From the NCBI GenBank assembly GCA_028456385.1, contig JALNQF010000522.1, positions 1-25,149 of the forward strand: DNA of 25,149 nucleotides. Direction: 5' to 3'. The notes beneath the pieces are model-generated. The model was given only the letters and a program-made list of their open reading frames with translations, did no database searches and was not told where the DNA came from. Origin of the DNA: Ophiosphaerella korrae. Taxonomy: Eukaryota; Ascomycota; Dothideomycetes; Pleosporales; Phaeosphaeriaceae. The position numbers and the translations under genes are program-made. Below are positions 1 to 12,360 of the stretch, in pieces (position 1 is the stretch's first letter; each line of letters opens with the position of its first letter).

Positions 1-179
1 TAAGATAAAGGCGTTAAATAATAAGAAATTAGCTAAATAGTTAGTAGCTCTAGAAGCTAAGCTAGACTTAGATAAAGTATTTAGTATTATTATAGTAGGT
101 CTTATATTAAGCGTTTTTATTATCTCTCTATTTAGTAGTAGTAATATTAGTTCTTTTAGTTTACTACTAAGCGTTCTAG

Positions 180-1560
180 AGAGTTTTAACTTTAGAAGTC
201 TTTTAGTTTCTTAAAGTAATTAAGGTTATCTTCTAGTTCCTATATATTTTCCTATAGTTTTCTTTTCTTATCTATACCTATCTATTTTACTAGGTAGTAG
301 TTCTTACTATTATAAAATTAGTATACTAGAATTTCTTTAACTTTTTATTCTTCTTATTCTCTATATATATCTACTTTATATACTAGTAGTTCTATATTTT
401 ATAGTACTATCTTAAGTAGTACTATATAGAAAGTTAAGTATATCTTTATCTTATTTAGTAGCTTTAGTTTAAATATAACTAGTATAATTTCTTTCTTAAT
501 TTTATATAGTTTTATCTTAATATAATCTAGTTTTAAGTTTAGTTATTTACTTTTAATATTCTTTTATATTAACTATACTTTTTCTCTTTTTCTAAATTAA
601 AGTCTTTCTTTATATTTCTTATTATAGTATTTTACTATCTAGTTATATAAGAATTCTACGTCCTATCTTAATTAATTATATATATTTTTAAGTCTATTAG
701 TAAAGTTTTCTCTTTTTAGAGACTAAGATATCTAGTTTCTTAGTATTTAGTATACGCTAGGTTTAAATCTATAATTTATAAAGAAAAGTAATACTTTTAT
801 TACTATATTCTTTATACTATTATATACTAACTATACTATAAGTAGTAGTTATACCTAATTATTCTAGTTATAGTTAAGGTAGTATCTTAAGTATTATTTT
901 ACTATCTAATTTATTTATTCTAACTATTTATCTATTTATAAGTAGTATACTATAGATATTATATATTATATTCCTAATTACACTATTATTATTCCCTATA
1001 GTTTTAATATAAATTATATATCTCTATCTATAATAATCTTGTCTAGTAGTCTATATTAACTAATTATAGTTCCTAGAACCTAATATATAGCTACTTCTAT
1101 CCTACTTTTTTCTTTATATAGTTTAAAGTATATATACTTTATTAGTTTATCTACTATTATTATAATTTAATTATACTTAACTCTTAATACTAAGTCTTTA
1201 GATTTAAGTAGTTTTATAATAAAGTCTATTATAATAACTCTTTAAAGTTATTCTAGTATCTCTACTAGTTATAGTATCCTATATAGTATATATTTACTAT
1301 TCTTATTTCTTTAGTATTCTATATAGTTTTATAGTATTTCTATTACTAGTTATTTTACTTTTAGAATATAATAGTTTCTTAGAAATCTATCTAGTATTTT
1401 ATTAATACCTTAGTATCTATATACTAGTAATTTATAGAATTATTATATAAATTCTCTTTAAATTCTTTTTAGAATATATATTCTTCTATAAGCTTATACT
1501 AATCTTTTTTAGATTTCTAGTTTTTTTATTTCTTTAAGTACTTCTTAGGTTACTTTCTAA
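180..1560 (-). pseudogene. Element A integrase
   Basis: Minus-strand translation at about 1130-1260 gives the start of a Gypsy integrase catalytic core: an ..IDFII..L segment followed by a K-Y-N..I-I-V-D-K-L-x-K-Y core, matching the family pattern DFITGLP...YDSILVVVDRLTK. The first catalytic Asp survives as GAC (minus strand; plus 1224-1226). Further along the minus strand (~400-560) comes the integrase C-terminal region, with an L-x-L-L-N-K-x-K-I-Y-L-T-F-Y-I-V-L-L-K stretch that corresponds to the family's kMkIHPvFHvSLLkP segment. The enzyme would have joined element cDNA to chromosomal DNA. Many stop codons, attributable to CAA/CAG/TGG mutation, make it a pseudogene. Confidence 0.8.
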
Positions 1561-1699
1561 ATCTATTTATCTAGCGTACTACTTATTTTTTTAAGTATTA
1601 TAGCTATTTTAAGTATATTTAGGACTAGATATCCTTTTTTATTCTTAACTAGAACTATACTAGTAGTACTTACTTTTTCTTATAAGTCTAGTCTTCTAC

Positions 1700-3440
1700 T
1701 AAGAGTATTTATAAATTAGTTGTCTTTCTCTTTTATATATATAATTTCTATATTAAATATTAATAAGAATTCCTACTATCTTCTATATTATTATAATAGT
1801 TCTTTATTTATTATAAATCTTATAAGATTCTTATAGTTTATATAAACTTTTATCTAATACTTTACTCTTTATAAGTATACTTTCTATTATTTAAATACTT
1901 TATAGATTACTAGTATTTCTTTATTATAAATTAAGTAGTTAAGTTCTACTATTATTATCTTCTTAGAGAAGTATTTAACTAAGTATTCTTTTTTAGTTTA
2001 TAAGTCTTCTTATATTAGTACTATTCTATAGACTAAATTAGATACGTTTATTTTTACTATTACTAGTAGGTCTAGGTTATATATTCTAATAACTAGGTTT
2101 TTTATAAACTTTCTCTTAATTTTCTTAAATACTTTATTATATTCTTTTATCTATTTAAATAGTATATCTTTTTTTATAAGTCTTGTTATTAGTTTTATAT
2201 TTTTAGACTATCTTACTATTAACTTTCTATAAAAGTTAGCTAACTTATAAAATTATTATACTTCTTTTAAGTTTTTTAGTATTAGCTATTTATTAATTAA
2301 TTTAATCTTTTCTAGGTTAATCTTAATCTTTCCTAGTTTAATAATAAATATAAGGAAATCTATTTTCTTTATATAGAATTTATATTTTCTTATTTTAAGA
2401 AATAGTTTATTTTTTACTAGTTTTTCTAGTACTTTGTATATATATTATATATATTCTTCTTTTAACTCTAAGAATATAAAGATGTTATCTAAGTATATAA
2501 ATATAAATACGTTTAAGTACTTTCTTAGTACTATATTAATTCTTTCTTAAAATACTACTAGCGCGTTTATTAAGCTAAATAGTATAACTAAGTATTTATA
2601 TAGTTTATACTATATTCTAAATACTATTTTCTATTTATTACTTTTTTTAATTCTAATTTAATAGTAGGTATTCTAGATATCTAGCTTTATAAAGATTTTT
2701 ACTCTTTATAGTCTATCTTATATTTTATCTATTTATAGTAGTAGGTATTAGTTTTTATTTATAACTATATTAGTTTTTCTAAAATCTACGTAAGGTCTCT
2801 TATTACTTATTTTTTTTTTATCTATAAAGATAAGTCTATATACTACTAAAGACTTAGATTCTTATATTTATTCTTTCTTTAATATATTTTAGATAAACGC
2901 TTATTTAATTTTAGATTCTTCTTTAGTTTTTTAGTAGATTAGGCTCTATCTTATATTTTTTCTTTCTTCTAGTTCTATTACTAAGTCCTATAGCTAATAT
3001 TCTAGAAAGTAATCTTTAGGCTCTATAAGTAATTTCTCCTATTTCTTATATTCTTCTAGGAATTCTCCTTTATAAGTGTTTATATTAGCCTTTAATATAT
3101 TTATTCTATTATAATTAATCTTTTCTATTCTCTAATTAATATATAGGTTAGTTATTTATAACTATAGTATACCTAGTATTATATCTTGTTTATTATTAAT
3201 TGTTATTATATCTATAACTATATTTTTAATTATTATCTCTTTTAGTTCTAGTATAGAGGGAATAGTTTTAAACCTAATAGGTTCCTAGAATAGTTTTCCT
3301 TTAATTATACTTAGTTATTAAGGGTATTTCTTTATTATATAACGTATTCCTTATATTTCTATAAATTTCTTAGATATAAAGTTTCTTATAGCTTTACTAT
3401 TAATTATTAATTATACTTTCTTTTCTTAGTATATACTTAT
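1700..3440 (-). pseudogene. Element A protease, reverse transcriptase and RNase H
   Basis: The frames run on the minus strand. The protease active site reads N-S-K-A at plus 3390-3401 where the family has D-S/T-G-A. The RT then follows: a D-K-K-x-G-G-type segment near 2800, a Y-G-x-Y-K-Y-L-V segment near 2590, the catalytic box as V-F-I-F-I-Y-L-D-N-I at about 2478-2510, and a D-F-L-x-F-I-I segment near 2360 matching the Gypsy DFLGFII motif. RNase H occupies the stretch down to about 1700 and is less legible. In the family this block makes and trims the cDNA. Both the protease Asp and the second Asp of the YxDD box have become Asn, as G-to-A RIP on this strand predicts. Confidence 0.85.
2484..2495 (-). 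other. RT catalytic box of element A (YLDD now YLDN)
   Basis: The minus-strand codons are TAC TTA GAT AAC, i.e. Y-L-D-N, preceded by V-F-I-F-I and followed by I-F-I-F. The second catalytic Asp is now Asn through GAC to AAC. The downstream residues (..K-E-E-Y..Y-I-Y-K-V-L-E-K-L) match the usual segment after YLDD in Gypsy RTs, which fixes the family and the frame. Confidence 0.88.
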
Positions 3441-4559
3441 TTTTATAATATATAGTCTTTTTATACCTTCTAGCTTTTTTTACTTAAGTAACTTTATAAA
3501 TTATCTATCTTTCTAGAGCTATAGCTTTACTTTAAGTTTATACTCTTTATATTTTAGATATTTATTATACTTATATTTATACTATAGTCTTTTTAAGATA
3601 TATCTCTTAGTTAGTCTAGATCTTAGTCTTACTACTATATATCTATCTTCTTATATTATTTCTTATTCTTAGATATTTTTTACTAGAATTACTTTTATAT
3701 AATTATAGCCTCTTCTTTATATAAGCTATATATTTTTATTTACTTTAGGGTTCTTATATATAATATAATTTTTATCTAAGTATAATATTTATAATACTTT
3801 AAAGTATACTAGATATTTTAGATCTATTATTTTGTTATCTCTTTCTTAGTATTTATCTCTACTAGGTATATTTATTATTAAGATATAGTATACTACTAGT
3901 ACTTTTAGTATATAAGCTTTATTAATCTATTATATTTTCCTTATAAAGTATTACTATTTCTTTTATATAGGTATTCTTCTTACTATAACTATATACTATT
4001 TTATCTATTCTTAGAATAGTATAAACTTTATTACTTTAGGATTATATTCTTTTTAGTCTTTATATACTCCTTTTATACTTATAACTATTAAGTATATTTA
4101 AATAAATCTCTATTCTTTATTTTATTCCTCTATATCTATTATTATATAGCTATTATAGCTATATATTATTAGCTAGGTATATTCTATACTTTTTATACTA
4201 ACTTGTTTCTTACTTTTTTATAGTCTTTTAGAAGTAGTTATAGTAGTTTCTTTATTTAGTACTAGTCTTTTAGATTAGATTAATAGTACTAGGAGTTTTT
4301 CTCTTTCTAGGTCTTCTACTAATAGGTCTATTACGTATACTATTTCTTCTAGCTACGCTTTTATTCTATTTTCCTTTATTATAGCTACTCTATATCTCTA
4401 TTTCTATAAAAACTATACTACTCTCTATTTACTAGAAAAATATATATAGTAGTTATTATTATAATAAAAGGTCTAATAGAGTATTATATATTATACTTCT
4501 TTACTCTTAGCTACTTTCTTTTAAGGTTTAGCTTATACTTATAGTACTTCTTTCTTCTT

Positions 4560-5420
4560 TTTAGTTATTTTTAACTAAGTTTCTTTCTTTAGGTCTTTAC
4601 TTCTATAGTCTTTTATAAAGTATCTAGGTTTCCTATATTTATAATATACTATATCTTTTTTCTTTTATAATTAGTAGTTCTTTATATAGTAGCTTTTTTT
4701 ACTATAGTTAAAGTATATAAAGTCTTTATTTTTTTTCTTCTTTTTATCTTTATTAGTATTAAAGACTATAAGGTCTCTCTTATTATAGTTTTAGGTATAA
4801 CCTCTATATTTATTCTTCTTCTATTTTTAAAGATTATTATTAATTTATATTACTTATTACTTTAGAGCTTCTAGTATCTATAGTTTCTCTATATAGATTA
4901 TTTTATATTAAATTTTAGAGTTTAATCTTTATTTAAATTGTAATATTAGGGCTAACTTATTCTATTCTATATTTTAAGATAGTTATTTAAATTATAATAT
5001 ATACTTAGGAATACTCTAGTTTTATATAAGTTTTTCTAGCTATTCTTTAGCTTATTAGGTAATATCTATATCTCTAAATACTACTTTTATTTATTTAGTA
5101 AAGTATTTATAACTTCTAAAGATAGCTTTTATTTTATCTTTTTAGGTTATTAGAGAGTATATTATATAATCTATCTAGTAAAGTTTATACTATCTTATTA
5201 TATCTTCTTTAAGGTATAGTCTAATATATATTACTTTCTTTTCTTTTATATTAAAGTATAGTACTTATATATCTAACTAAAGTTATACTAAAGCTATAAA
5301 AGGTTTTAGTTTTTCTTTTATTTTATTAAACTTTTTAAAGATAAGTATTTTTAGTAGTTTTTTTATTATACTTATCTCTAGACATTATATAATTAGTTCT
5401 ATTTAGTTTTATCCTTTAAT
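4560..5420 (-). pseudogene. Element A gag
   Basis: The minus-strand reading gives a retrotransposon Gag capsid-like region at about 4900-5400. A segment with I-K-A-I-F-R-S-Y is followed by F-R-D-I-D-I-T, then A-K-E-x-L-E-K-L-I and S-I-L-K-Y-I-L-x-F-K-x-L-S, the typical helical pattern of fungal Gag proteins (FR..D...A...L..L.Q..S...Y...F..L). A degenerate CCHC zinc knuckle follows at 4674-4724. Gag would form the virus-like particle and bind element RNA. It lies upstream of protease on the same strand, as expected. Gln codons have become stops throughout, and the start codon is not recoverable. Confidence 0.75.
4674..4724 (-). other. Degenerate CCHC zinc knuckle of element A gag
   Basis: The minus-strand codons read Y-F-N-Y-S-K-K-S-Y-Y-I-K-N-Y. 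Every expected metal ligand has shifted by one RIP-type change: Cys to Tyr three times and His to Tyr once, with both Gly residues now Ser. The spacing C-x2-C-x4-H-x4-C is exactly kept. This is nucleic-acid-binding nucleocapsid sequence in the family and can no longer bind zinc as written. Confidence 0.85.
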
Positions 5421-5730
5421 AATAGCTTTAATCTAAGCCTTATTCTATTTTACGTATTCTTAAAGTTCTTTATTCTAGGTTTCTAAGGCGTTAATTACTA
5501 TTTTTATATCTTCTTTCTTAGAGATTAAGTTATTTATATAGTTTTTAATATCTTTTTATACTATATTATCTAACTTATAACTACTTATAAGTACTTTAGC
5601 TATTCTTTTAGTTAAACTTTTTACTATTATATTAGCTTAGACTATACGCTACTTATACTTTACTTCTTATAATAACTAAATTAGTAAGGTATAATTGTAT
5701 TACTAGGGTTAACTCCTAATACCTAAAAGT

Positions 5731-6012
5731 TATTAGTAGATTATAAGGTAATAATAAAAGTTTATATAGAGATCTATAATAACTATAAATAATAAAAGAT
5801 ATTTTATAACTATCTTATATTAGCGTTGTATAGTTAAAGAATTAAATTACTAATACTATCCTAATAATACGTATTATTACTAACTATATACCTAGGCTTC
5901 TTAGCTAACTTTATACTTTATATTTACTAAAGTTGTAAATTATAAATCTATTACGTACTTAGCTTTATACTTTATATTTACTAAGATTATAAATTACAAA
6001 TCTATTACGTAT
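5731..6012 (-). repeat. 5' LTR of element A
   Basis: The left border TATTAGTAGATT (TG of a normal LTR end read as TA after RIP) recurs at 23113. The two copies then match on and off through a shared AATACTATCCTAATAATACGTATTAT block (5850-5878 and about 23232-23258). After that they carry different tandem repeats, so the right border cannot be fixed. It may end near 6012 or run further toward 6130. Immediately left of 5731, the minus strand has a GGTATTAGGAG-like stretch that could be a mutated initiator-Met tRNA primer binding site; this is weak. Confidence 0.65.
5900..6011. repeat. Two-copy tandem repeat of about 56 bp
   Basis: Copy 1 (5900-5957, 58 bp) and copy 2 (5958-6011, 54 bp) both start CTTAGCT and end AAATCTATTACGTA, differing by a 4-base deletion near the start and scattered changes. 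The repeat lies at the outer end of the element A LTR. The related LTR at 23113 has a different tandem array at the corresponding place. Confidence 0.85.
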
Positions 6013-6130
6013 CTCTATTATAGTTAGTCTCTTAGTTTAGTTTATTTTCTTATAGGTTTTATATATTGTTATTATCTATAGTAAAGCTAATTAGTTTAAA
6101 TTAGTTTTCTCTTATTATAGCTATAATAGT

Positions 6131-6200
6131 TCTACTACGCTATATTACTTAGCCTAATTACGTATAATATAATAGCTTACTTACTACTTAGTATTATAAT
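6131..6200. repeat. 70-bp direct repeat, left copy
   Basis: From TCTACTACGC to GTATTATAAT this matches 12487-12556 at 68 of 70 positions; both differences are C/T. Flanking bases on either side do not match. It sits 3' of the element B pol on the minus strand. It may be an LTR remnant, the conserved end of one, or an independent short repeat. Confidence 0.9.
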
Positions 6201-6206
6201 ACTATC

Positions 6207-6930
6207 TCTCTTTCTTACGCTAGGTCTATCTTTAGGCCTAAGCCTCTATTAGCTAGGTCTAGCTTTTAAGTAGTTTACTTTACTTTCTAGTTAAATACTA
6301 TCTTACTATAATATTACTTCTCTTATAGTCTTATAAACTTTATCTCTTATTTAAAATCTTTACTATAAACTATATTTCTAAAATACTTTATTTATATTTT
6401 TTTTTTTTAAGTATTCTTTATTTTATTATACTAGATTCTACTCTAAAGTATACTAAGTATACTTATCTAGGGCGTCCCTATATTAGTATAATTTAAGAGT
6501 CTCTTAATTAAACTTATAAAAAGTTTTATAAAAAAGTTAATAATAATAACAAACTTCTTACTATTATTATTACTTATTTACTATATAATAAGAAAATATT
6601 AAAATTTACTAAAGAGCGTACTTATTATAAGGCCTTATACCTAGTATTATAGTTAGAGTAAGAAGGTAATAAGGTTTTAGCGTAAGTTCTTAACTATTCT
6701 ACTACTACTATTAATATTACTTCTTCTCTTACTATCTAGTCTACTATTAGCTTATTAGATAAGTTTATTATAACTAAAGGCGCTTTATAAGCTCTATATA
6801 GTTAGGTTTATTATAGAACTTTTTTCTACTAATATATCTATTATATCCTAGCTATAGCTTTGTATATCTTATATATCCTAGTATATTATACTTACTTCTT
6901 ACTTTCTTAAGTATCTACTAATAATTCTAT
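6207..6930 (-). other. Element B 3' region, no recognisable domain
   Basis: This stretch lies downstream of the integrase tail on the minus strand. It contains short readable pieces but no motif I recognise. It probably holds the end of pol, the 3' untranslated region and possibly 3' LTR sequence too altered to match the right end. Confidence 0.5.
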
Positions 6931-8350
6931 AGATTAGCTTTAGGTTCCTATATATTTTTACTTACTAAGTAGCTTTTTTATTTTACTAGCTACTCCTAAA
7001 GAAACTATATACTTTAGAAAGTATTACGTTCTATTTCTTAATATTTTTATAGGTCTTTAACTTTAAACTTATTATCTTCTTCTTTCTTATATTAGAATTG
7101 TTACTATACTAGTATTTTTAGCTTAGCTAGTTCTAGTAAGCTTATATAGAACTTAAAGTATACTTTAGTATCTTTAAGTAGTTCTAGTGTTTTTATTACT
7201 AGCCTATTATCTTCTTTAACTAAAAATAGTCTAACCTTAATATAGTCTAGTCCTTTACTAAGTTACTTTATCTATAGATTCTTTATATAAAGATATACTT
7301 TATCTTTTTCTTTTAGCTAAAGTACTATTTTTTATTTTTATTTAATATATAAAATACTTTATTTCTAAGCTTTTTTTAGTTTTTATCTTATTTTATTATA
7401 TAGTTCTTGTATATCTTCTACTCTAACTAATACTACCTCTATCTTAGGTCCTAGTAGTATTCTCTTAAATAAATTAGGGTATATTCTATAGTTTATAACA
7501 TATAGTATTTTACTTATTACTTCTAAGTACTTATTATTATACGCTAATTATACTATAAGTAATAGTAATACCTAATTATTTTACTTCTAATTACTATAAA
7601 TCTTTAGGTATATTTTTAACGTCCTATTAGTCTATTCTATTTATCTATCTATCTATAAGTAATAGGCTATTAATAGCTTTCTTTTTATTCTTATTACTAT
7701 AAGTAGCGTTATTAAGTAATTAGACGTAAAAAGCTTATCTCTATTACTAATAATACTTTTTAGTATATTATATCTTTATATTAGCACGTCTAGTAGTATA
7801 TATCTTAGCTAATCTACTATATAGTTACTTTAGAATTTCTCTATCTTAGCGTATTTTATAAATTAGTCTATAATTACTATTACTATATTATATCTTATTC
7901 TTATTACTAAGTATTTTAATATTAGTAGTCCTATAATAAAGTCTATTATAACGTCTATTTATAATTCTTTTAGTATCTTAATTACTTATATTTCTCTATA
8001 GGGTGTATATATCTTATACTTATTTTTCTAGTAATTTACGTATTTCTTAATAAACTACAATACTTTCTCCTTTATTTTACTAAATCTATAGTTCTTTTAG
8101 ATTAGTTTTATAGTTTATATAATTTTTAGGTACTTATATACTAAGTTATTATAGTATTATTATATAATTACTTTTTATAATTTTTCTAGAACTTTATTTA
8201 TAATCCTAACTAGGTTATTAATTTCTTACTTTTCTACTAGTTGTATATTTAGTACTAGGTATCTTTATCTATTATCTTAGAGTATAGCTTTTTCTACTAC
8301 TTGTCTTTTTCTTATAATATTATATCTTTAGCTATTTTTTTTACTTAGTA
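6930..8350 (-). pseudogene. Element B integrase with C-terminal chromodomain-like tail
   Basis: The minus-strand frame near 7850-7960 shows D-V-I-I-D-F-I-I-G-L and, after a short gap, R-Y-N-I-V-I-V-I-I-D..F-I-K-Y-A-K, the start of the Gypsy integrase core. About 50 residues later S-N-R-D-K-L-F-T-S-N-Y (around 7720-7755) matches the SDRD..FTS..W segment that carries the second catalytic Asp, here with S-D changed to S-N. A region at ~7080-7330 reads as the integrase C-terminal fold (A-K-R-K-D-K-V-Y-L..L-S-K-G-L-D), ending in Y-I-S-L-L-E. Acidic sequence resembling a chromodomain follows. Family members use this tail to target heterochromatin; that role is inferred. Confidence 0.82.
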
Positions 8351-10200
8351 CGTACTAGATCTTAAATTTATACTATCCTAGTAGTTCTAACTATTATATC
8401 TACTTATCTTTTAACTTCTTACTTATTATAAAGTATATTAAGTTCTTATAATCTATTTTAATAATTACTTCTACTACGCTTTTAGTATATACTCTCTAAT
8501 ATTTAAGTATTTTAACTATTATAAGTAGCTCCTTATTATATATATTATATCTTTCCTCTTACTTTATAAACTTTCCTAAATAGTATATAATTAAATACTA
8601 TTTCTTTTTATACTCTTATAGCGCTATTACTCTATAAGCTAGGTTAGATATATTAGTTTTAATAACTAGGGTCTTATTACTATAAAATTACGTTAGAACT
8701 AGTAGTATAATATAGGCTTACTTAAGTTCCTTATAAGCTTATTTCTACTCTACTCTCTATTCTTATATTATATCTTTCTTTATAAGCTTTATAAGTAGTA
8801 GTACTTTTTTTAAAAATCTTTTTATAAAGTATTAGTTAAAGTTAATAAATCTTAGAAATAATTATATATCTTTAACTATCTTAGGTTCCTTTTATTCTTC
8901 TACTACTTTAATCTTTTTTTAGCTTATCTTAACTTTGTTAATACCTATTATATATCCTAGAAACTCTACTTCTATCTTATACTATTTATACTTCTTTACC
9001 TTTAGTTATAGGTTATATTAGTCTAAGTACTATAGTACTATTATTACTTACTTTACGTACTTACTTTCTTCTTTAGAATATATTAGTATATTATCTAAGT
9101 AAGCTATAATAAACTTATCTAAGTATTCTTATAATATATTATTAATTAGTCTTTAGAACGTTACTAGTATATTTATTAGTCTAAAAGGTATTACTATATA
9201 CTTATAATATCTATAGCGTGTTTAGAATACTATCTTCTACTCTTTACTTACTTTAATTCTTATTAGGTAGTATCTATCCTTTAGGTCTAGCTTTATAAAA
9301 ATCTTAGCTTAGCTTAGCTTATTTTAGAGTTTATCTATATTTAGTAGTAAGTATTAGTCCTTTACTATAATATTATTTAGTTTCTAGTAGTCTACGTATA
9401 TCTTTAGTAGTCTCTTCTTCTTTAGTATAAAGAGAATTAGAAATCTTACTAATAATAAAGATAATTATATATATCCTTTCTTTAGGTCTCTATTTAGTTT
9501 TTCTTAGAGTATTACTAATTTACTCTCTATTAATTAGTAAATAGGCCTAAAAGGTAGCTCTTTTTTTTCTTATAACTTAATCGTGTAGTCTTAGAGTTAG
9601 TACTTAGGTAATACTAGTATATCTATCTCTTCTATAAATAAGTAGCTAAACTTCTTATATTATTCTAGGATTTTAGAAGTTATATATTACTTTTTTACTC
9701 TTACTTCTTAGCTTAGCGCTCTACTAGTACTTATAGAGTTACTTATTCTTTTTTAATAAGTTACTATTAAAGCTACTATCTTATATAGTACTTTTTTATC
9801 TACTATTAAATACTACTAATATATAAGCTTAGATCTACGTACGTCTTTATAGTTATTAAATAAGAGGTTCTAGTTTTTCTAATTAACTTAGAAATTAAAC
9901 TCTTATAACTATAGGAGTCCTAGTATAATATCTTTATTAGCTAAAACTAATATATCTAGAGTAATCCTTATACTATATCCTTAAATAATAATCTCTATAG
10001 TTACTTTATTACTAACTATTAGGTTTCCTAGTATTAGTTATCTATTCGCAATATAGATTAGATATAGTATCTTTTTTACTTATAGTTAGAGTTCTACTTA
10101 TTTTACTACTTCTAGTATAATTAGATTTATAAATAACTCTAAATCTACTAATACTTTTATTCTTTCTCTCTTTATTCTTACTAAGAGTTTAATAAGTCTT
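8350..10200 (-). pseudogene. Element B protease, RT and RNase H
   Basis: The protease begins near 10145 with L-V-D-L-E on the minus strand; its catalytic Asp survives (GAT, plus 10143-10145) but the following Ser/Thr-Gly is lost. A D-I-I-L-G-L segment follows near 9940, matching the DIILGLPW motif. RT follows at ~8850-9560: L-I-L-F-I-L-K-K-K then Y-V-D-Y..L-N, a K-L-D-L-K-D segment with the first RT catalytic Asp, Y-I-V-I-P-F, and the YLDN box at 9090-9101. E-F-L-G-Y-I-I-G-I-N-K near 8960 is the FLGY motif. RNase H occupies the rest and is poorly legible. All domains are in the order and spacing of Gypsy pol. Confidence 0.86.
9090..9101 (-). other. RT catalytic box of element B (YLDD now YLDN)
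   Basis: The minus-strand codons TAC TTA GAT AAT follow K-F-I-I-A and precede I-L-I-Y-S-K-E-E-S. As in element A, the second catalytic Asp has become Asn. Confidence 0.88.
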
Positions 10201-11199
10201 TTAGTATTAATAGTGTTATAGCTTCTAGATATATATCTAGTATTAGCTATTTACTTAAAAAAGACTTAATCTTATAATCTTTATTTATCTTTTACTAAAA
10301 TCCTTAGAGTATCTTAATCTCTTTATATTGTTTATACTTTTTTAGCGTATAGGTTTACTAGATTAGATTAATATATTAGTTATTTATAAGTATCTTACTT
10401 ATATTTATATCTTTCTTAGTTATACTTAGAAAGTACTTAGCTTCTTACTTATCTTATAAGTATTATTTATATCTTATATTTATATACTCTTCTTAGTTCT
10501 ATTTATATCTAGATCTCTTATAAGAAAAATATCTAGATCTTATCTTATTAGAATAGTAAGTAAAGTAGTTATTATAGTAATATTTTATCTATAATAGTAG
10601 TAGATAGTTTAGGTTATATAAGTATAGCTAGTATTATAGTTCTTATATTAATACTAAATCTATAATAATTAGCGCCTAATTATTATTAGTATATAATAAT
10701 TTATATTACTAAGTTTACTCTACTTTATATATCTAGCGTTCTTTATCTTACTATTCTTTTACTAAGTAGTAACTATTTACTAGTTTCTAGATTTCTTTTA
10801 TAAATCTATCTTATACTTTAGTATTCTAGGTACTATTTTATATTTAGAAGTCTTAAGCTCTTAGTTTTCTTTTTTATTCTTATCTTAGGCTATATATACC
10901 TACTTTCCTAGATATAGTATTATCTTATACTTATACTTTACTCTTCTCTAGTATAGCTAAAAGTATTCTAAAGTATCTATCTTAGCTTACTTTTACTTTA
11001 CTAATATCTCTTTATATAGCTTTATATTCTTAGTAGTATATTTATAGCTTTTACTTTATTATCTATTATAAAGTTACTTAGCTTTATAGTAATTTTATAC
11101 TAGTTATATCTCTTACTTATATTTTACTACTAGAAGTCTATAGTCTTATAATCTCTCTTCTTTTAGCTTCTTCTAGAGATTACTTCTTATTCTTCTTCT

Positions 11200-12060
11200 T
11201 TATTATTATCTTACTACTTAAGTATATTAATTTATTATATAATCTTATTCTTTACTTAATAATTCTTTACTAGGTACTTTATTTTACTATACTTATAGTA
11301 TTTTTAGCTTTTTACTCTTTTAGAGTTCTTATAGTAATAGTATTCTTATTTTCTTAAGTTTATATTATTAACGTATATCTTATCTAGCTTATAGTATTTA
11401 TCGCTACCTTAAACTTTATTATTCTTATATTTATATTAGTACTTATACTTAGGTTTATACTTCTTACTTTCTATATATAGTACTTCGACGTTCTTAGCTT
11501 CTACTATATATTTATATATATAGTTATTAACTTAAATTACTTCTTCTATTAGGTTTTCTAATATCTTAATTATAGCTTTACTACGTATTAGCTTACTTTA
11601 AACGTTACTTTTAAGTTTTTATTAAAATATCCTTATTAATAACTTATTATTCTATTCTATTTATATTATATAGCTTTAGAATTTATTAGTATAGTTTACT
11701 ACTACCTTGTATTATTATAGCTACTATATTATATACTCTACTACTACTATCTTATTTACTAGTAAAAAGGCTTATTATACTTTATCTTTAAACTTAATCT
11801 ATTCTTTAAATATCTTGTTATAGTTATTATTATTATTATTAAAGTATTTCTTAAAGTATAGTATAACCTATTTCTTTACTTTACTCTTTATATAGAATAA
11901 TATAAGTATAGCTCTATTTTTATCCTAAACTTAGTTTACTTTAAAGAAGAGATTAAGTTATAAAATCTATAGCTTAAGCTTATTTTATTCTCTATAGTAG
12001 AGGTTTAGCTTAGTAACCTTAGAAGTAGTAGTATAAGTTACTCCTATACGCTAGTTATCT
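11200..12060 (-). pseudogene. Element B gag
   Basis: Gag is placed by position (upstream of protease on the minus strand) and by a degenerate zinc knuckle at 11259-11300. The capsid part between about 11400 and 12060 shows charged and Gln-derived-stop-rich frames, but I could not match individual capsid motifs with confidence. The start codon is not recoverable. Confidence 0.6.
11259..11300 (-). other. Degenerate CCHC zinc knuckle of element B gag
   Basis: The minus-strand codons read Y-Y-K-Y-S-K-I-K-Y-L-V-K-N-Y. With RIP reversed in thought, the ligands are C-x2-C-x4-H-x4-C, each now Tyr, and the flanking Gly codons are now Ser and Lys. The spacing is exact over 14 codons. Confidence 0.83.
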
Positions 12061-12360
12061 ATATTTATTAACGTATTACTTATCTTAAAAGTATTTAATA
12101 TATTAAGACTTTAGAACTAAGTAAAAGTAATAAAGGTAAGTAAGCTTCTATAAGATAGGTAAAGTTAATAAATAAGATAGTTATTTAACTTAATTAATAG
12201 TTAGCTCTTCTTAGAGTATTATAAGGTATATAAGTAATAATAAGTAAATAAGAATCTAATTAAAGTATTAGTTATAATACTTTATTAAAATAAGAAGTAA
12301 AAAAGAGATTAAATATAATAGTCTATAAAAGTCTATTAATATTCCTATATACTTACTATA
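12061..12360. other. No recognisable gene; 5' side of element B
   Basis: This lies between the gag start and the minisatellite. The plus strand is purine-rich in places, such as the AGTAAAAGTAATAAAGG area near 12120. I see no protein motif. By position it is probably the 5' untranslated leader or LTR of element B. Confidence 0.4.

Larger units (their letters stand above)
1..6012 (-). mobile_element. Gypsy element A, minus strand, truncated by window edge
   Basis: This is a degraded Ty3/Gypsy LTR retrotransposon read right to left: 5' LTR (5731-~6012), gag with a zinc knuckle (~4560-5420), protease (~3000-3430), reverse transcriptase (~2300-2960), RNase H (~1700-2280) and integrase (~180-1560). 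The domain order protease-RT-RNase H-integrase separates Gypsy from Copia. The 3' LTR lies outside the window. Positions 1-836 align with 23965-24798, so a second copy of the family (A') sits at the other end in the same orientation, and that copy supplies the missing LTR side. The element is non-functional because stops occur throughout. The right edge of the LTR is uncertain. Confidence 0.88.

Noticed and set aside
5702..5730. Primer binding site next to the element A LTR
   Set aside because: The minus-strand GGTATTAGGAG stretch resembles an initiator-Met tRNA site, but the match is partial and offset by a base or more from the LTR end, so it is not listed as a feature.
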